Below, one piece after another: positions 25,275 through 34,685 of a stretch of DNA of 64,000 bases. Position numbers and translations under genes: made by a program. Numbering within the stretch: position 1 is the first letter of the stretch; every line of letters begins with the position of its first letter. Source of the stretch: Bermanella sp049115935 (GTDB lineage Bacteria > Pseudomonadota > Gammaproteobacteria > Pseudomonadales > Oceanobacteraceae); NCBI GenBank assembly GCA_049115935.1, contig JAGDZK010000053.1, forward strand, positions 1 through 64,000, written 5' to 3'. The notes under the pieces were generated by a model. It did not search any database. It was not told the DNA's origin and saw only the letters and a list, made by a program, of their open reading frames with translations.

Positions 25275-27197
25275 TTAAAACAAGTTTTTTAATTTCTCTT
25301 TGGCTTTTTGTTCAAGCTCTTTTTTCTTGCGATCAGCGTCTGCTTTTGCCTTAGCTTTTTTAGCATCGGCTTTCGCTTTGGCTCTTGCCTTTTCAGCGTC
25401 TGCTTTGGCTTTGGCATCTGCTTTTAATTGATCTTCATAACTTGAAAGTTCTTTTTTAGCGAGTTTTTCAAGAGCCTTGCCTTTGTTCGATAAACTACCT
25501 TGGGTTAAATCAAGTTGCTTTAATTGCGTTTGATAATCGCCAGCATAACTCATTAATTTGTCATTAAGCTTGGCTTTGAGTTTATCTTCTAGCTCTTTTT
25601 GTTTTTGTGCAATACGTTGATCAAATGCGGCGCTCAGTTGCTTATCAAGATCGCTCTTAATGCTCATGGTTGGATCAGATAAGTCCCCTTTTGCGTCGGT
25701 ATTTACCGTAAAACGATTAATGGTTTTAAGTGCCGCCACCATTTCTTTAGCAAGCACGGTACGATCTTTACTGCTGAATGTAGGTTGATTGAATAGAGCT
25801 TGAGCATCTACTTTAAGCTGCCCATCAGTGACATAACCTTTCGCATTAATATCAGTCACGCTTGAATCCATTCTTAAACCGGCTAACCCTAATTTCACTT
25901 TATTTAGCTGCCAATCATTGATGCTTAATGTGAAGCTATCTTTACCCGGTGAGGCTCTGTGGTCTAACACGCCATTAAATGTTAATGATTGAATGTTATG
26001 TAGGTTGATGCCTTGACCTTTTACAAGAGTGGGACGATTGATCACCTCTTGTTGATGGGTAATATCTAAAACAGAAACACTCACATCACCCAATGGCTGC
26101 TCTTGCTCACCCACTTTTGGTAAACTCATAGTGAAGTTTAAACTTTTCACCCAAAAATCTGGTTGAGGGCGATCCGTTTTAAACTGTACAAAACGCCCTT
26201 CTAGGCGTTTGGCTTTTAGCTCATCTTTGGTGGCTTTAGCTTCGTCATCTACTAACAATGGGCGTACTTTTTCGTAATACTCCAATGTGGTTTGTGCATA
26301 ACCGCCAGCATCATCGCCAAACAATAGTGCCGTTAAGTTACTAGCACCGGCGCCATCAATGGTGTATTTACTTTTAATATTGGCCAAATCTTGTTTAGGG
26401 GCTGATTTGAGCGCATTAAATTTTTGCTTTAAATCAGACTTGCCTTCAGAGACTGCTTTTTTAGCATCAGCAATGGCTTGTTTGTCTTGTTTAAACTGCG
26501 CCTTTAATTGATCTAATTCTTTTTTACGCTGCTTAAAGTCATCTATATTTTTAAATTTGCCTTTAAGTATTTGATTAAGCTTAGTTTCATATTGTTTTAT
26601 AGAATCATCGGTAGGTAGCTTGGCAATGGAATCTTCTATTGCTTTTGAGTGTTGTTCATAAGCGCTTTCAAATTCATCACCTGCTTTTTCCGTGAGCAAT
26701 GACTCACGCTCTAAAATTTCATCTGCACTGGGTAAAGCTTTGCTTTGTGACTCAGCGTTAGCGCTTTTTTGCGTTTCATCTTTTGATTGTGAATCATTTT
26801 TAGAGTCTTGTTTTTTAGCCTGCTTTTGCTTAACAACCGCGCCAGAAACACTTCGCGGGGTGCCTGTGGCGACACCTTCTAGTGCAAGTTGAGGGATAAT
26901 GGCTTTACCCAGCAGTAATGGGAAAGGCTCTATGTTTGCCACGGCTCGATCAAAGCTTACGATATTCTCCATGGGTTTATCTTTATCAGTCAGTTGTACA
27001 CCGCTCACTGTAATGGTCATTGGGTTAAAACCAAATGCCACATCAGCCACATCCACTTTTGCACCTAGCGCGTCACTGCCAAAACTTTCAATAGCTAGCT
27101 TTGTTAACGGCCCTGCCGCAAACAACCAAAAACAGGTGATTAATGCACTCACAACCACAAAACCAATTAGGCCAGACCAACGAATCCATTTTGTCAT
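25275..27197 (-). CDS. TIGR03545 family AsmA-like protein
   Basis: A 640-residue protein with one N-terminal membrane helix (SGLIGFVVVSALITCFWLFAAGPL), after which AESFGSDALGAKVDVADVAFGFNPMTITVSGV-like text (split across positions 37-66) marks TIGR03545, related to AsmA. The middle (about 115-260) is highly charged and the tail from about 560 is a long Lys/Ala coiled coil (KAKADAEKARAKAKADAKKA). It always pairs with TIGR03546, here one base upstream on the same strand. AsmA-like proteins bridge or transport lipid in the envelope; this family has not been characterised as far as I know. Confidence 0.88.
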   Translation of the reverse strand: MTKWIRWSGLIGFVVVSALITCFWLFAAGPLTKLAIESFGSDALGAKVDVADVAFGFNPMTITVSGVQLTDKDKPMENIVSFDRAVANIEPFPLLLGKAIIPQLALEGVATGTPRSVSGAVVKQKQAKKQDSKNDSQSKDETQKSANAESQSKALPSADEILERESLLTEKAGDEFESAYEQHSKAIEDSIAKLPTDDSIKQYETKLNQILKGKFKNIDDFKQRKKELDQLKAQFKQDKQAIADAKKAVSEGKSDLKQKFNALKSAPKQDLANIKSKYTIDGAGASNLTALLFGDDAGGYAQTTLEYYEKVRPLLVDDEAKATKDELKAKRLEGRFVQFKTDRPQPDFWVKSLNFTMSLPKVGEQEQPLGDVSVSVLDITHQQEVINRPTLVKGQGINLHNIQSLTFNGVLDHRASPGKDSFTLSINDWQLNKVKLGLAGLRMDSSVTDINAKGYVTDGQLKVDAQALFNQPTFSSKDRTVLAKEMVAALKTINRFTVNTDAKGDLSDPTMSIKSDLDKQLSAAFDQRIAQKQKELEDKLKAKLNDKLMSYAGDYQTQLKQLDLTQGSLSNKGKALEKLAKKELSSYEDQLKADAKAKADAEKARAKAKADAKKAKAKADADRKKKELEQKAKEKLKNLF

Positions 27198-27198
27198 G

Positions 27199-27705
27199 TT
27201 AGGCTCCTAATCTTTCGTATGCTTGATAGAACTTACTGGCTTTTAAAAATTTCACTATTTTTAGTTTTTCAAACCAAGCCATTAGTTTTGTGCGGTACAA
27301 ATTAATAAGTATGGTGAATGCAATCCATACTGGGACAAATAAAATAAGAGACAACGCCACACTACCTATCAATAATGTGTGGTTAAATTTAAAGGCGCGC
27401 CATACATCGCTTTGGTAAAGATCCGTCCAAAGGGTTTGCAGTTGCGGGTGTGTTAATAAATATTCACCCAAAGAAATTGAAATAGGGTCAAGCAAAAAGG
27501 CAAGCAGTGCAAATACCGCTGATGCTAAAAAGAAACCGCCTAAGTTCACACGAATCACACACACCAACAAAAAAACAAAGAGGTTATGCAAACTAAAAAA
27601 CGGAGTGAGCCCAACAAATAGGGCAAATGCAAATCCCAGGGCAATCTGCCCAGGTGAGGCATCACTGTTAAGAATCTTTAATAGCTTGGCAAGCATAGTG
27701 AGCAT
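27199..27705 (-). CDS. TIGR03546 family membrane protein
   Basis: A 168-residue integral membrane protein whose middle has four hydrophobic stretches, beginning with SPGQIALGFAFALFVGLTPF and LHNLFVFLLVCVIRVNLGGF, the pattern of TIGR03546 (DUF2062-like). The frame is open to 27744, but ATG 27705 has AAGGA 8 bases upstream. Its stop is one base before the TIGR03545 start, so the pair is coupled. Co-occurrence of the two families suggests one envelope complex; its job is not known. Confidence 0.88.
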   Translation of the reverse strand: MLTMLAKLLKILNSDASPGQIALGFAFALFVGLTPFFSLHNLFVFLLVCVIRVNLGGFFLASAVFALLAFLLDPISISLGEYLLTHPQLQTLWTDLYQSDVWRAFKFNHTLLIGSVALSLILFVPVWIAFTILINLYRTKLMAWFEKLKIVKFLKASKFYQAYERLGA

Positions 27706-27815
27706 AAATGAATCCTTTTTGAATGCTGTTGAGCTTTGGAGCAAGTCTAGCGGGTATTTAGTTCAGAATAAACTTCTACAACCGCCAAATCCTTAGTGTT
27801 ATTGGCGTGGCATTA

Positions 27816-28712
27816 TCACAAGCGTGCAAGATACGCTTTTATATCCCTAAATACAGGGTTTAACTTGCGCCCAAACAAAGATAGGCCACCCACTAAGTGC
27901 CGATGATTCACCTGCGGATAAGTGGTGTACTCATGGGGCACCTGCAAGTGTTTAAGCATGTTTGCAAAGCGCTGTGAATGGTATGGCCCAACTGTTTCAT
28001 CGGCTTCGCCGTGTATCAGATACATTTTTGTTGTATTAACGGTAGCCAAATTAATGGGGTTTGCTTCATGGGCATTATGTTCGTGGCCTAAATCAATATA
28101 GTTTTCTGATATATCATGAAGGGTTACCCCATCAAATTTACCTATCACTAATGGATCATCAAGTGGTAAATCGTAAGGCCCCGCCAGCCCAATACACGCT
28201 TTCAAATGAACATTGGCGTTTGCATTTTTAAGATAGCTTGGCTGGGTAGCTAACATAGCCGCAGTGTGCGCACCGGCGCTATGGCCAATTAAAATAATAT
28301 TCAGTGGCGTCTGTTGATGACGATTAATACTGCTTAAGTGACTTGGGATAGAGGCAACCGCCTTTGCAATATCTTCAATAAAGTGCGGAAACTGCACCTG
28401 TGGATATAAACGATAATTAGGTACAACTGTTATATACCCCAATTCGTTAAAGGCAAGCCCTGCAAATTGATATTCGTTTTTATTGCCAGTATCCCAAGCA
28501 CCACCATGAATAAACACGATAATGTCATCGCTTTTTTTATGCTTAGGCATATAGATATCTAACGTATGTCGATCATCTTGAGCATAAGATAAATCTTTGA
28601 TGCGCGAACTATGAAAACGCGGTGCCAGATAATTCATAATCCAAAGGGGCTTAAAAATAACCACCCCAACAAAGACAACACATAAACTTATTATTACCAA
28701 TAAACCCATCAC
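27816..28712 (-). CDS. Alpha/beta hydrolase, carboxylesterase type
   Basis: A 298-residue esterase with an N-terminal membrane anchor (LLVIISLCVVFVGVVIF). The oxyanion-hole motif HGGAWDTG is near residue 88, the nucleophile Ser is in GHSAGAHTAAM (about 162), a likely acid Asp in HGEADETVGPYHS (about 250) and the catalytic His in YPQVNHRHLVGG (about 280). It belongs to the BD-FAE/HSL-like group. The hydrolytic target cannot be predicted; the anchor suggests that it faces the periplasm. It is followed by TIGR03546 on the same strand with a 110-base gap. Confidence 0.88.
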   Translation of the reverse strand: MMGLLVIISLCVVFVGVVIFKPLWIMNYLAPRFHSSRIKDLSYAQDDRHTLDIYMPKHKKSDDIIVFIHGGAWDTGNKNEYQFAGLAFNELGYITVVPNYRLYPQVQFPHFIEDIAKAVASIPSHLSSINRHQQTPLNIILIGHSAGAHTAAMLATQPSYLKNANANVHLKACIGLAGPYDLPLDDPLVIGKFDGVTLHDISENYIDLGHEHNAHEANPINLATVNTTKMYLIHGEADETVGPYHSQRFANMLKHLQVPHEYTTYPQVNHRHLVGGLSLFGRKLNPVFRDIKAYLARL

Positions 28713-28747
28713 ACAATAACCCTTGTTTTATTACGCCGATTTTCCAG

Positions 28748-29332
28748 CTATTTTTCCTGCTTTGCATCTAACAGATCTAATATAATACCCACTAGCGCTG
28801 ATATTTTTATATTACTTAACTGCCGATAATCAAAATACGGGCATAAAATAACACGCTGTTTACGATAAAAAGCAAAGTCTTCGTGCTCATGATCCACTAA
28901 ATAAGGTGGCTGATAATTAAAACCCAGTTGTTGAGCATATCCTTTGCCCATGATGATATGAATATCATCACCTGCATCCAATTGCGGCGCACTAAACAAT
29001 AGCCTGCATCCACTGTTTGACTGCAACAATTGATGATCACGATAGTGCTGCCAACTTTGATGGGCCTCTAGCATGTCACTAAAATGCTGAGCCTTGCTCA
29101 AGCCCCTACCCTGTAATGCCTGCATAAGTTCATACATCAACTTGGCATATACATTAAAAACCTTACGCCAGTGATTGCCCGTATGCTGAGCAATGGCGGC
29201 TATTTCACCACCCATCATGGGCTGGAAATCACTTGATACATCATATGGCGACATAGGTGGGCGATTCGCGATATACACATTGATACATACTTTTTTTGTG
29301 ATGACTTGATCATCACCTAGCCCTATTAACAT
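28748..29332 (-). CDS. Conserved hypothetical protein (possibly DUF6942)
   Basis: A 194-residue soluble protein that I cannot name with confidence; the sequence with VYIANRPPMSPYDVSSDFQP near the start and LVGIILDLL near the end brings DUF6942 to mind but this was not verified. It contains HHRK-free helical sections, NHWRKVFNVYAKLMYELM, and FSAPQLDAGDDIHIIMGKGY. AAGG stands 5 bases before the ATG. It is 35 bases upstream of the esterase gene on the same strand, and divergent from the 2OG-oxygenase gene. Confidence 0.6.
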   Translation of the reverse strand: MLIGLGDDQVITKKVCINVYIANRPPMSPYDVSSDFQPMMGGEIAAIAQHTGNHWRKVFNVYAKLMYELMQALQGRGLSKAQHFSDMLEAHQSWQHYRDHQLLQSNSGCRLLFSAPQLDAGDDIHIIMGKGYAQQLGFNYQPPYLVDHEHEDFAFYRKQRVILCPYFDYRQLSNIKISALVGIILDLLDAKQEK

Positions 29333-29440
29333 AACTCGCCTTTATGCCTTATTTAAGAACAACGCATTTTAATCGTTAAGATTAAAATATATCACCCTGC
29401 TCGTCGTAAACTTACCCTAGAATGCGCAGCCCTGTTTTTA

Positions 29441-30112
29441 ATGAGCCAGCCAATTATGCATGCGCAAGATTCTAATCCGGTTAACGTTAGTGTCTACGAA
29501 AGAATCGAGCATGATATTGCCCTAAATGGCATTAGCATCATCGAAAACGCTTTGCCCATGTCGACCATAGCACCATTATTAGCGCGTGTTGCCTCTTTGC
29601 CCGAGCATGAATTTAACGACGCTGGTACTGGCCGTAAACTGGATCATCAAATCAACCAGTTTGTGCGCCGTGATCAAATTCATTGGTTAGACCCTCAACA
29701 CCCTAACGAAAGCCTATGGTTTGATTGGATGAACGGCCTTAAAACCCATTTGAATCGCACGCTTATGTTGGGCCTGTTTAGTTACGAAAGCCATTTTGCT
29801 CAATACCAGCCTGGGGCGTTTTATAAAAAACATGTTGATTCATTTAAAGGTCAGGCAAACCGTCGTTTGAGTACTGTGTTGTATCTCAACCCTAACTGGC
29901 AGGCACAGTATGGTGGGGAGTTGGTGGTTTACCACCCAACTAAAGATAATGAAGAGTATTGCCGTATCAACCCAAACTTTGGCACCTTAGTGGTGTTTTT
30001 AAGCGAAGACTTCCCCCATGAAGTGCTACCTGCAAGCCATTTGCGTTACAGCATTGCAGGTTGGTATCGCATTAATAACAGCATCTTTAATCAAATCGAC
30101 CCGCCACAATAA
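29441..30112 (+). CDS. 2OG-Fe(II) oxygenase, prolyl-4-hydroxylase type
   Basis: A 223-residue dioxygenase of the P4Hc family, which couples 2-oxoglutarate decarboxylation to hydroxylation. The iron triad is HVD in FYKKHVDSFKG (about 126-128) and the later His in SEDFPHEVLPA (about 190); the 2-oxoglutarate-binding Arg/Lys is in HLRYSIAGWYR. GGELVVYHP lies between them, as is usual. It is probably a substrate-unknown stand-alone hydroxylase like Pseudomonas PPHD, which modifies elongation factor Tu. That activity is only a possibility. It is followed 62 bases later by the GreA/B-like gene. Confidence 0.88.
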   Translation: MSQPIMHAQDSNPVNVSVYERIEHDIALNGISIIENALPMSTIAPLLARVASLPEHEFNDAGTGRKLDHQINQFVRRDQIHWLDPQHPNESLWFDWMNGLKTHLNRTLMLGLFSYESHFAQYQPGAFYKKHVDSFKGQANRRLSTVLYLNPNWQAQYGGELVVYHPTKDNEEYCRINPNFGTLVVFLSEDFPHEVLPASHLRYSIAGWYRINNSIFNQIDPPQ

Positions 30113-30174
30113 CCGCGTTTTAACCTAAGGTGAGTTGCGTTACCATAACGCCTCACCCACTGTGATCAAAATTC

Positions 30175-30648
30175 ATGGATAAATCGGCACTGGTTACACA
30201 AATCATCAGCGAACTAAGCTTAGCCCTTGAGCATGCATTAGCGGCGGCAGATGAGGCCCACAAAGGGGCCACGCACGAGCAAAGCAAGGCTGAAACCCAA
30301 TACGATACCCTTGGTTTGGAACACGCTTACCTTGCCGAAGGTCAAGCCCGTCGCATACAAGATCTTAAAGACAGTATTACCAAGCTTCACCACTTCACCC
30401 CTAACAATTACACGCAAGAAGATGCCATTTACCTAGGTGCACTGGTGAAATTGGAACCGCTAGATAAACCTTCAATGTGGGTATTGCTGGCCCCAACAGC
30501 AGGCGGCATGAGTGTGCAATGGGAAGCATTAAACGTACAAATCATTTCGCCTAATAGCCCAATGATGCAAGCCATACTTGGCCTCTATCAAGATGATGAG
30601 TTTAAACTCGCTAACGGCTTACGTTACCGTATAAGTGACGTGCATTAA
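30175..30648 (+). CDS. GreA/GreB-type C-terminal domain protein
   Basis: A 157-residue protein that resembles transcript-cleavage factors GreA/GreB. The N-terminal half has a coiled helix (ALAAADEAHKGATHEQSKAE) instead of the full Gre hairpin with the acidic tip; the C-terminal half GALVKLEPLDKPSMWVLLAPTAGG and ISPNSPMMQAILGLYQDDEF is the FKBP-like Gre C-terminal domain. Relatives with this shape, such as Rnk-like or Gfh-like proteins, bind RNA polymerase without cleavage. I cannot say which applies. It follows the 2OG oxygenase. Confidence 0.78.
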   Translation: MDKSALVTQIISELSLALEHALAAADEAHKGATHEQSKAETQYDTLGLEHAYLAEGQARRIQDLKDSITKLHHFTPNNYTQEDAIYLGALVKLEPLDKPSMWVLLAPTAGGMSVQWEALNVQIISPNSPMMQAILGLYQDDEFKLANGLRYRISDVH

Positions 30649-30823
30649 TTCATCATAGCCGCCTGTATAACACCCATGCATCACATTAATAGTTATGCGC
30701 CTAACTTATTTATGCTTTGAACAATACATCACGTTTGTTGCTATAACTGCTCTTTTGTTTACCCCCACCAGTTGCTACAGTGCATAGAGACTTTCGATAA
30801 TAAATAATAAAAACGAGATTATT

Positions 30824-32047
30824 ATGGCCGCAGCGCAATACGATATTATTTTATTTGGTGCCACCAGCTTTGTTGGTGAAATATTAACTGGTTATATGAT
30901 GGGCCAGTATGGCGACAACAGTGACATCAAATGGGCCATAGCCGGTCGCAGTGAAAATAAATTAATTGCCACTAAACAAAAACACGGTGCTCATGACATT
31001 GAGCACATCGTTGCCGATGCCGCCAATGAGCAACAACTTTTAGCCATGGTAAAGCAAGCTCGCGTGATTGTTTCGACTGTTGGCCCCTACGCACTTTACG
31101 GCGAGCCACTGGTAAAAGCCTGCGCCCAAAACGGCGTTGATTATTGTGACTTAACCGGTGAAGTACAATGGTATAAGCGTATGGTCGATAAATACGAAAC
31201 CACAGCCAAACAAACCGGTGCTCGCATTGTGCATTGTAGTGGTTTTGATTCTATTCCGTCTGATTTAGGCGTGTATTTCTTACAACAACAAGCACAAGCT
31301 AAGTTCGGTAAAATGTGTAGCGATGTCAAACTACGCGTCGCCAAACTAAAAGGTGGAGCCAGTGGTGGTACCGTTGCCAGCATGGTGAATATCGCCAAAG
31401 AAGCCGCAAAAGATCCTGCATTGCGTAAAGAATTACAAAACCCATATAGCATTTGTCCAAGTGGCCATGGTTTTAAACGTCGCCAAGAAAATATTAACGG
31501 CGCACAATTTGACGAAGATTTTGATCTATGGATTGGACCATTTGTCATGGCAGCGGTGAATACCCGAGTTGTACATCGCAGCAATGCCCTATCCAATAAC
31601 GCCTATGGAGAAAATTTCAGCTATAGCGAAGCCATGCTCATGGGTAAAGGCAAAAAAGGTAAAAGCCGCTCACGCAATATGGGCTGGGGATTAAATATCT
31701 TTATGATCATGGCAGCCATCAAACCAACACGTTGGATTTTAGAGCGCTTTGTTTTACCAAAACCCGGTGAAGGTCCAACGCCGCAGGAGCAATTAAAAGG
31801 CTGCTTTGATTATCGCTTTGTTGGTAAAACTGATGATGGCCAAGTGATAAAAGCCAAAGTCACTGGTGACCGTGATCCTGGTTATGGCAGCACCGCTAAA
31901 ATGTTAGGCCAAGCCGCAGTTTGTTTAGCCAACATTAAAAAGGAAGATAAACCTGGTGGCTTTTGGACCCCTGCTACTATTTATCAAGACGACCTAGTAA
32001 CACGCTTAATTGAAAAAAGCGGCCTAACCTTTGAATTGCTGGATTAA
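30824..32047 (+). CDS. Saccharopine dehydrogenase-like NAD(P) oxidoreductase (trans-acting enoyl reductase type)
   Basis: A 407-residue protein with a Rossmann start YDIILFGATSFVGEILTGYM (GxTxxxG) and the saccharopine-dehydrogenase-like stretch VSTVGPYALYGEPLVKAC, DYCDLTGEVQW and SGFDSIPSDLGV. The same family includes trans-acting enoyl reductases of mycobacteria and human SCCPDH-like proteins. It probably reduces a lipid- or polyketide-related enoyl group, but lysine metabolism is unlikely. The start has GAG upstream. It is a single-gene unit with 175 bases of AT-rich non-coding DNA before it. Confidence 0.85.
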   Translation: MAAAQYDIILFGATSFVGEILTGYMMGQYGDNSDIKWAIAGRSENKLIATKQKHGAHDIEHIVADAANEQQLLAMVKQARVIVSTVGPYALYGEPLVKACAQNGVDYCDLTGEVQWYKRMVDKYETTAKQTGARIVHCSGFDSIPSDLGVYFLQQQAQAKFGKMCSDVKLRVAKLKGGASGGTVASMVNIAKEAAKDPALRKELQNPYSICPSGHGFKRRQENINGAQFDEDFDLWIGPFVMAAVNTRVVHRSNALSNNAYGENFSYSEAMLMGKGKKGKSRSRNMGWGLNIFMIMAAIKPTRWILERFVLPKPGEGPTPQEQLKGCFDYRFVGKTDDGQVIKAKVTGDRDPGYGSTAKMLGQAAVCLANIKKEDKPGGFWTPATIYQDDLVTRLIEKSGLTFELLD

Positions 32048-32198
32048 TTGATACCCACATGAGCAGCCAAGTAACAAAGCTTGACTGCTCGCTGTTTAAT
32101 CATAGGCACTTTTCAATAATAGTGTGTTTCACGACTCACAGATGCGATTCTTATTCGATTGGATATACTAGCCACTTGTTTCTTTTTCTTGATATCTC

Positions 32199-33062
32199 AT
32201 GCCTATTCTATTCGCCCTATTATTACTCTTTTGCACCTCTGTATCCGCCGAAGATACAGGTAATTTAGTGCCTCGCAGTTTAGCCATGGGAGTGACTTAT
32301 ACATCCATTGATTCAGCACAGCTCTCTGACTCGCCGTACAAACTGAGCATCAATCAAACGAAAGTAAAGTTACCTATAGGTAAGTATCAATTATTCGGCA
32401 ATACTTTTGTGCCTCAATTATCCTATGAAGAGACACAGTTTTCAGTCCCTAATCCCAATATTGATAATAGAATTTCTTTATATTCGTTAAACATACCCTT
32501 AATGTTTATTTCAAAAAGCAATATTAACTGGACCCGCATCCTTAGAGTCACACCTAGCTGGCATACGGACTTAAAAGCAAAAGACGAAGAGTCTTATTCG
32601 CTAATGGGGTTACTGTTGTGGCGCTATCACAATACTGACTCCCCCCACAGTTACACCTTGGGTTTTGGTGTGAACCGGCTGTTTGGTGAATACAAACCCA
32701 TCCCAATGATATCTTATGGTTACCAAACATCTCCACATACCCGAATTAACGTGGGGTTTCCTATCACTAAGATCGAGCACAGATTACATCAAGATTGGTC
32801 GGTGTTTTCTGCTTTTGGGCCCATGGGTGGTAATTGGCGTTATGACGCAAGAAACACTGAACAACGGTACAATTTATCCTATCAAAGCTGGGTCGCCACA
32901 CTGGGAGTGCGCCGCCACTTAGCTGGTGATTTTTGGCTAACGTTTCAATGGGGGCAGAGTTTTGAGCGCAAATTTGACGTGAATAACAATACTATCGACA
33001 GTGAAGAAGTGAGCATCGATGACGCTTCAGTTTACTTAATCAGCATAGGCCTTCACCCTTAA
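32199..33062 (+). CDS. Secreted outer-membrane beta-barrel-like protein (DUF6268-like)
   Basis: A 287-residue protein with a signal peptide (LFALLLLFCTSVSAE). After this are alternating polar and hydrophobic strands, for example KLSINQTKVKLPIGKYQLF, and many aromatic strand ends such as SYSLMGLLLWRYH, SYTLGFGVNRLFG and TRINVGFPIT; the end is SVYLISIGLHP. This is an outer-membrane barrel pattern, DUF6268-like, but I did not confirm the family. No partner gene is visible. An ATG at 32199 is taken because the signal peptide begins immediately. Confidence 0.7.
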   Translation: MPILFALLLLFCTSVSAEDTGNLVPRSLAMGVTYTSIDSAQLSDSPYKLSINQTKVKLPIGKYQLFGNTFVPQLSYEETQFSVPNPNIDNRISLYSLNIPLMFISKSNINWTRILRVTPSWHTDLKAKDEESYSLMGLLLWRYHNTDSPHSYTLGFGVNRLFGEYKPIPMISYGYQTSPHTRINVGFPITKIEHRLHQDWSVFSAFGPMGGNWRYDARNTEQRYNLSYQSWVATLGVRRHLAGDFWLTFQWGQSFERKFDVNNNTIDSEEVSIDDASVYLISIGLHP

Positions 33063-33135
33063 TCCCCAATCATCAACTTGTATACCGTACTCAACATGGT
33101 ATCTTGAGCCTAATATTTATCAGTAAAGAATTACC

Positions 33136-33492
33136 ATGCCAGATAACGTATTACACCAGCGAATTGAAGAAGCCCTTAAAGCCATCGTGCCGTTTGCATT
33201 GCAAGCGGATGAGATACTTGAAGGACTGTCTCAAGAGAATAAAGCAAAATTTAAGGCCATTTTTCCTGACAATAGCCCGTTTAAAACCGCTGGCAACCGC
33301 TTTTTACCTTATATGGAAGAACTGGATGAGGATTTTAAAAGTCTTCCAGAAATGAATGATCCAGCCTTCGAAGCTCTATTAACCGACATCGTAAAAAAAA
33401 TGGAAGTCATTCAAATTGTATTACAAGGGTTCCATCAGTTACGTGATTACGACGATGAAGAAGAAAACCCAAATCGCCCTCTAAATAGTTAA
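33136..33492 (+). CDS. Small acidic hypothetical protein
   Basis: A 118-residue, very acidic soluble protein, mostly helical by look: QRIEEALKAIVPFALQADEI, KAKFKAIFPDNSPFKTAG and VKKMEVIQIVLQGFHQLRDY, with an acidic end DDEEENPNRP. I do not recognise it. It is 73 bases after the barrel gene on the same strand and is followed by a bidirectional terminator shared with the desaturase gene. The alternative overlapping frame at 33104 has a stop-poor but atypical composition and is rejected. Confidence 0.65.
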   Translation: MPDNVLHQRIEEALKAIVPFALQADEILEGLSQENKAKFKAIFPDNSPFKTAGNRFLPYMEELDEDFKSLPEMNDPAFEALLTDIVKKMEVIQIVLQGFHQLRDYDDEEENPNRPLNS

Positions 33493-33510
33493 TTACGCTT
33501 CGTAAAACAT

Positions 33511-33540
33511 AAAAAAGGTAAGCCATGCTTACCTTTTTTA
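33511..33540. terminator. Bidirectional terminator between convergent genes
   Basis: A-rich arm AAAAAAGGTAAGC (33511-33523) pairs with GCTTACCTTTTTT (33527-33539) with a 3-base loop. It serves the acidic protein gene on the plus strand and the desaturase gene on the minus strand. Confidence 0.92.
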
Positions 33541-33551
33541 TGCCTTTAAAG

Positions 33552-34667
33552 CTAGTTTAAAACAGGTTGAGAATATTGCTGATCAAACTGCTCTGCTGTC
33601 ATTAAATGCCCGCTGGCTTCATCCCACAAAACATATTTAAACGATTTGAATATGTCTTTTAAACGAATGGTAGGTACATTTTTAAATAAGTATTCATATT
33701 CTTCATGGCATTGGCGCAATTTATAATTGGGAATACGTGCTGATAAATGATGCACATGGTGATAACCAATATCAGCGGTAAACCAATGCAAGATTCGCGG
33801 TAAATCAAAATAACTGGTGCCTTCAATGGCTGCGGTGTTGTAATCCCAATTTTGATCCCCCACCGCATACGAGCCTTCAAAATTATGCTGCACAGTAAAT
33901 AAAATAATCCCTAACGCCCCAGCCAATGATAAAGCAATCAAATACACCACCATAAAAGCAGCTGCACCAAAATACCAACAACCACAAATAATCAAACTGA
34001 TCAGCACAATATTATTCGCCGCCATGTGACGGTATTCTTTCCAGTTTGCCCAATAACCCGTTTCAAATTCCTCTGCTATTTGCTTAAAGCTGGTTTTAGA
34101 TGATGATAATTTAGATTGAGTAGCGTAAATACAAAACTGCAAGCTGCCCTTAATCCAAGTAAAGCGTGGTGTGAAAATAAAATACATAAATCCCGCAAAA
34201 GGTGCCAACGCTATATTGCGACTATTGACATATGAGCGTTGTTTTTTCTGTGATAACTTAGCGTACTCTTCTGTGGATAATACCGCTAATGGCCCGCGAT
34301 ATTTATTCCAATTACCATTGGTAGCATGATGATAAGCATGGTGCTTTGACCAGACATATTCAGGCACACCACACAAAACCCCCATAATAAAACCCGTCAC
34401 TTTATTTTGCCAAGGCTGCACAAACAAACAACCGTGCCCCGCATCATGCATCATCATGAATACGCGCATAATAAAAAGTATCAAAACACCAATACAAAGG
34501 GCGGTTAGCCAGTAAGAAATTTCTTGGGTGATAATGGCTAAATAGAAAAGTAAAAAATATGGAAAAATAGTTGAGAGTACTTGATAAAGTGCAAATCCAT
34601 TATGCCTAATAGCATATTTGGATATGAGATCTTGTTTTTTTTGTTTTAATTGATCAGTTGCGTTCAT
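33552..34667 (-). CDS. Membrane fatty-acid desaturase
   Basis: A 371-residue integral membrane di-iron desaturase. The three histidine boxes are present: HDAGHG (about 75-80, HDxGHG form), HHAYHHATNG (about 110, HxxHH type) and HHVHHLSARIP (about 300, HxxHH). Hydrophobic stretches around 30-60 and 215-255 fit four membrane helices. Such enzymes put a double bond into membrane acyl chains, often in response to cold. It is a single-gene unit, with two palindromes 19-50 bases upstream of the start that could be an operator. Confidence 0.94.
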   Translation of the reverse strand: MNATDQLKQKKQDLISKYAIRHNGFALYQVLSTIFPYFLLFYLAIITQEISYWLTALCIGVLILFIMRVFMMMHDAGHGCLFVQPWQNKVTGFIMGVLCGVPEYVWSKHHAYHHATNGNWNKYRGPLAVLSTEEYAKLSQKKQRSYVNSRNIALAPFAGFMYFIFTPRFTWIKGSLQFCIYATQSKLSSSKTSFKQIAEEFETGYWANWKEYRHMAANNIVLISLIICGCWYFGAAAFMVVYLIALSLAGALGIILFTVQHNFEGSYAVGDQNWDYNTAAIEGTSYFDLPRILHWFTADIGYHHVHHLSARIPNYKLRQCHEEYEYLFKNVPTIRLKDIFKSFKYVLWDEASGHLMTAEQFDQQYSQPVLN

Positions 34668-34685
34668 AGCGATTTTCCAATGTAT

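Noticed and set aside
31141..31596. Open 151-codon frame on the minus strand inside the saccharopine-dehydrogenase-like gene
   Set aside because: It lies wholly antisense to a gene with clear family motifs; codon pattern and lack of a ribosome site mark it as a shadow frame.
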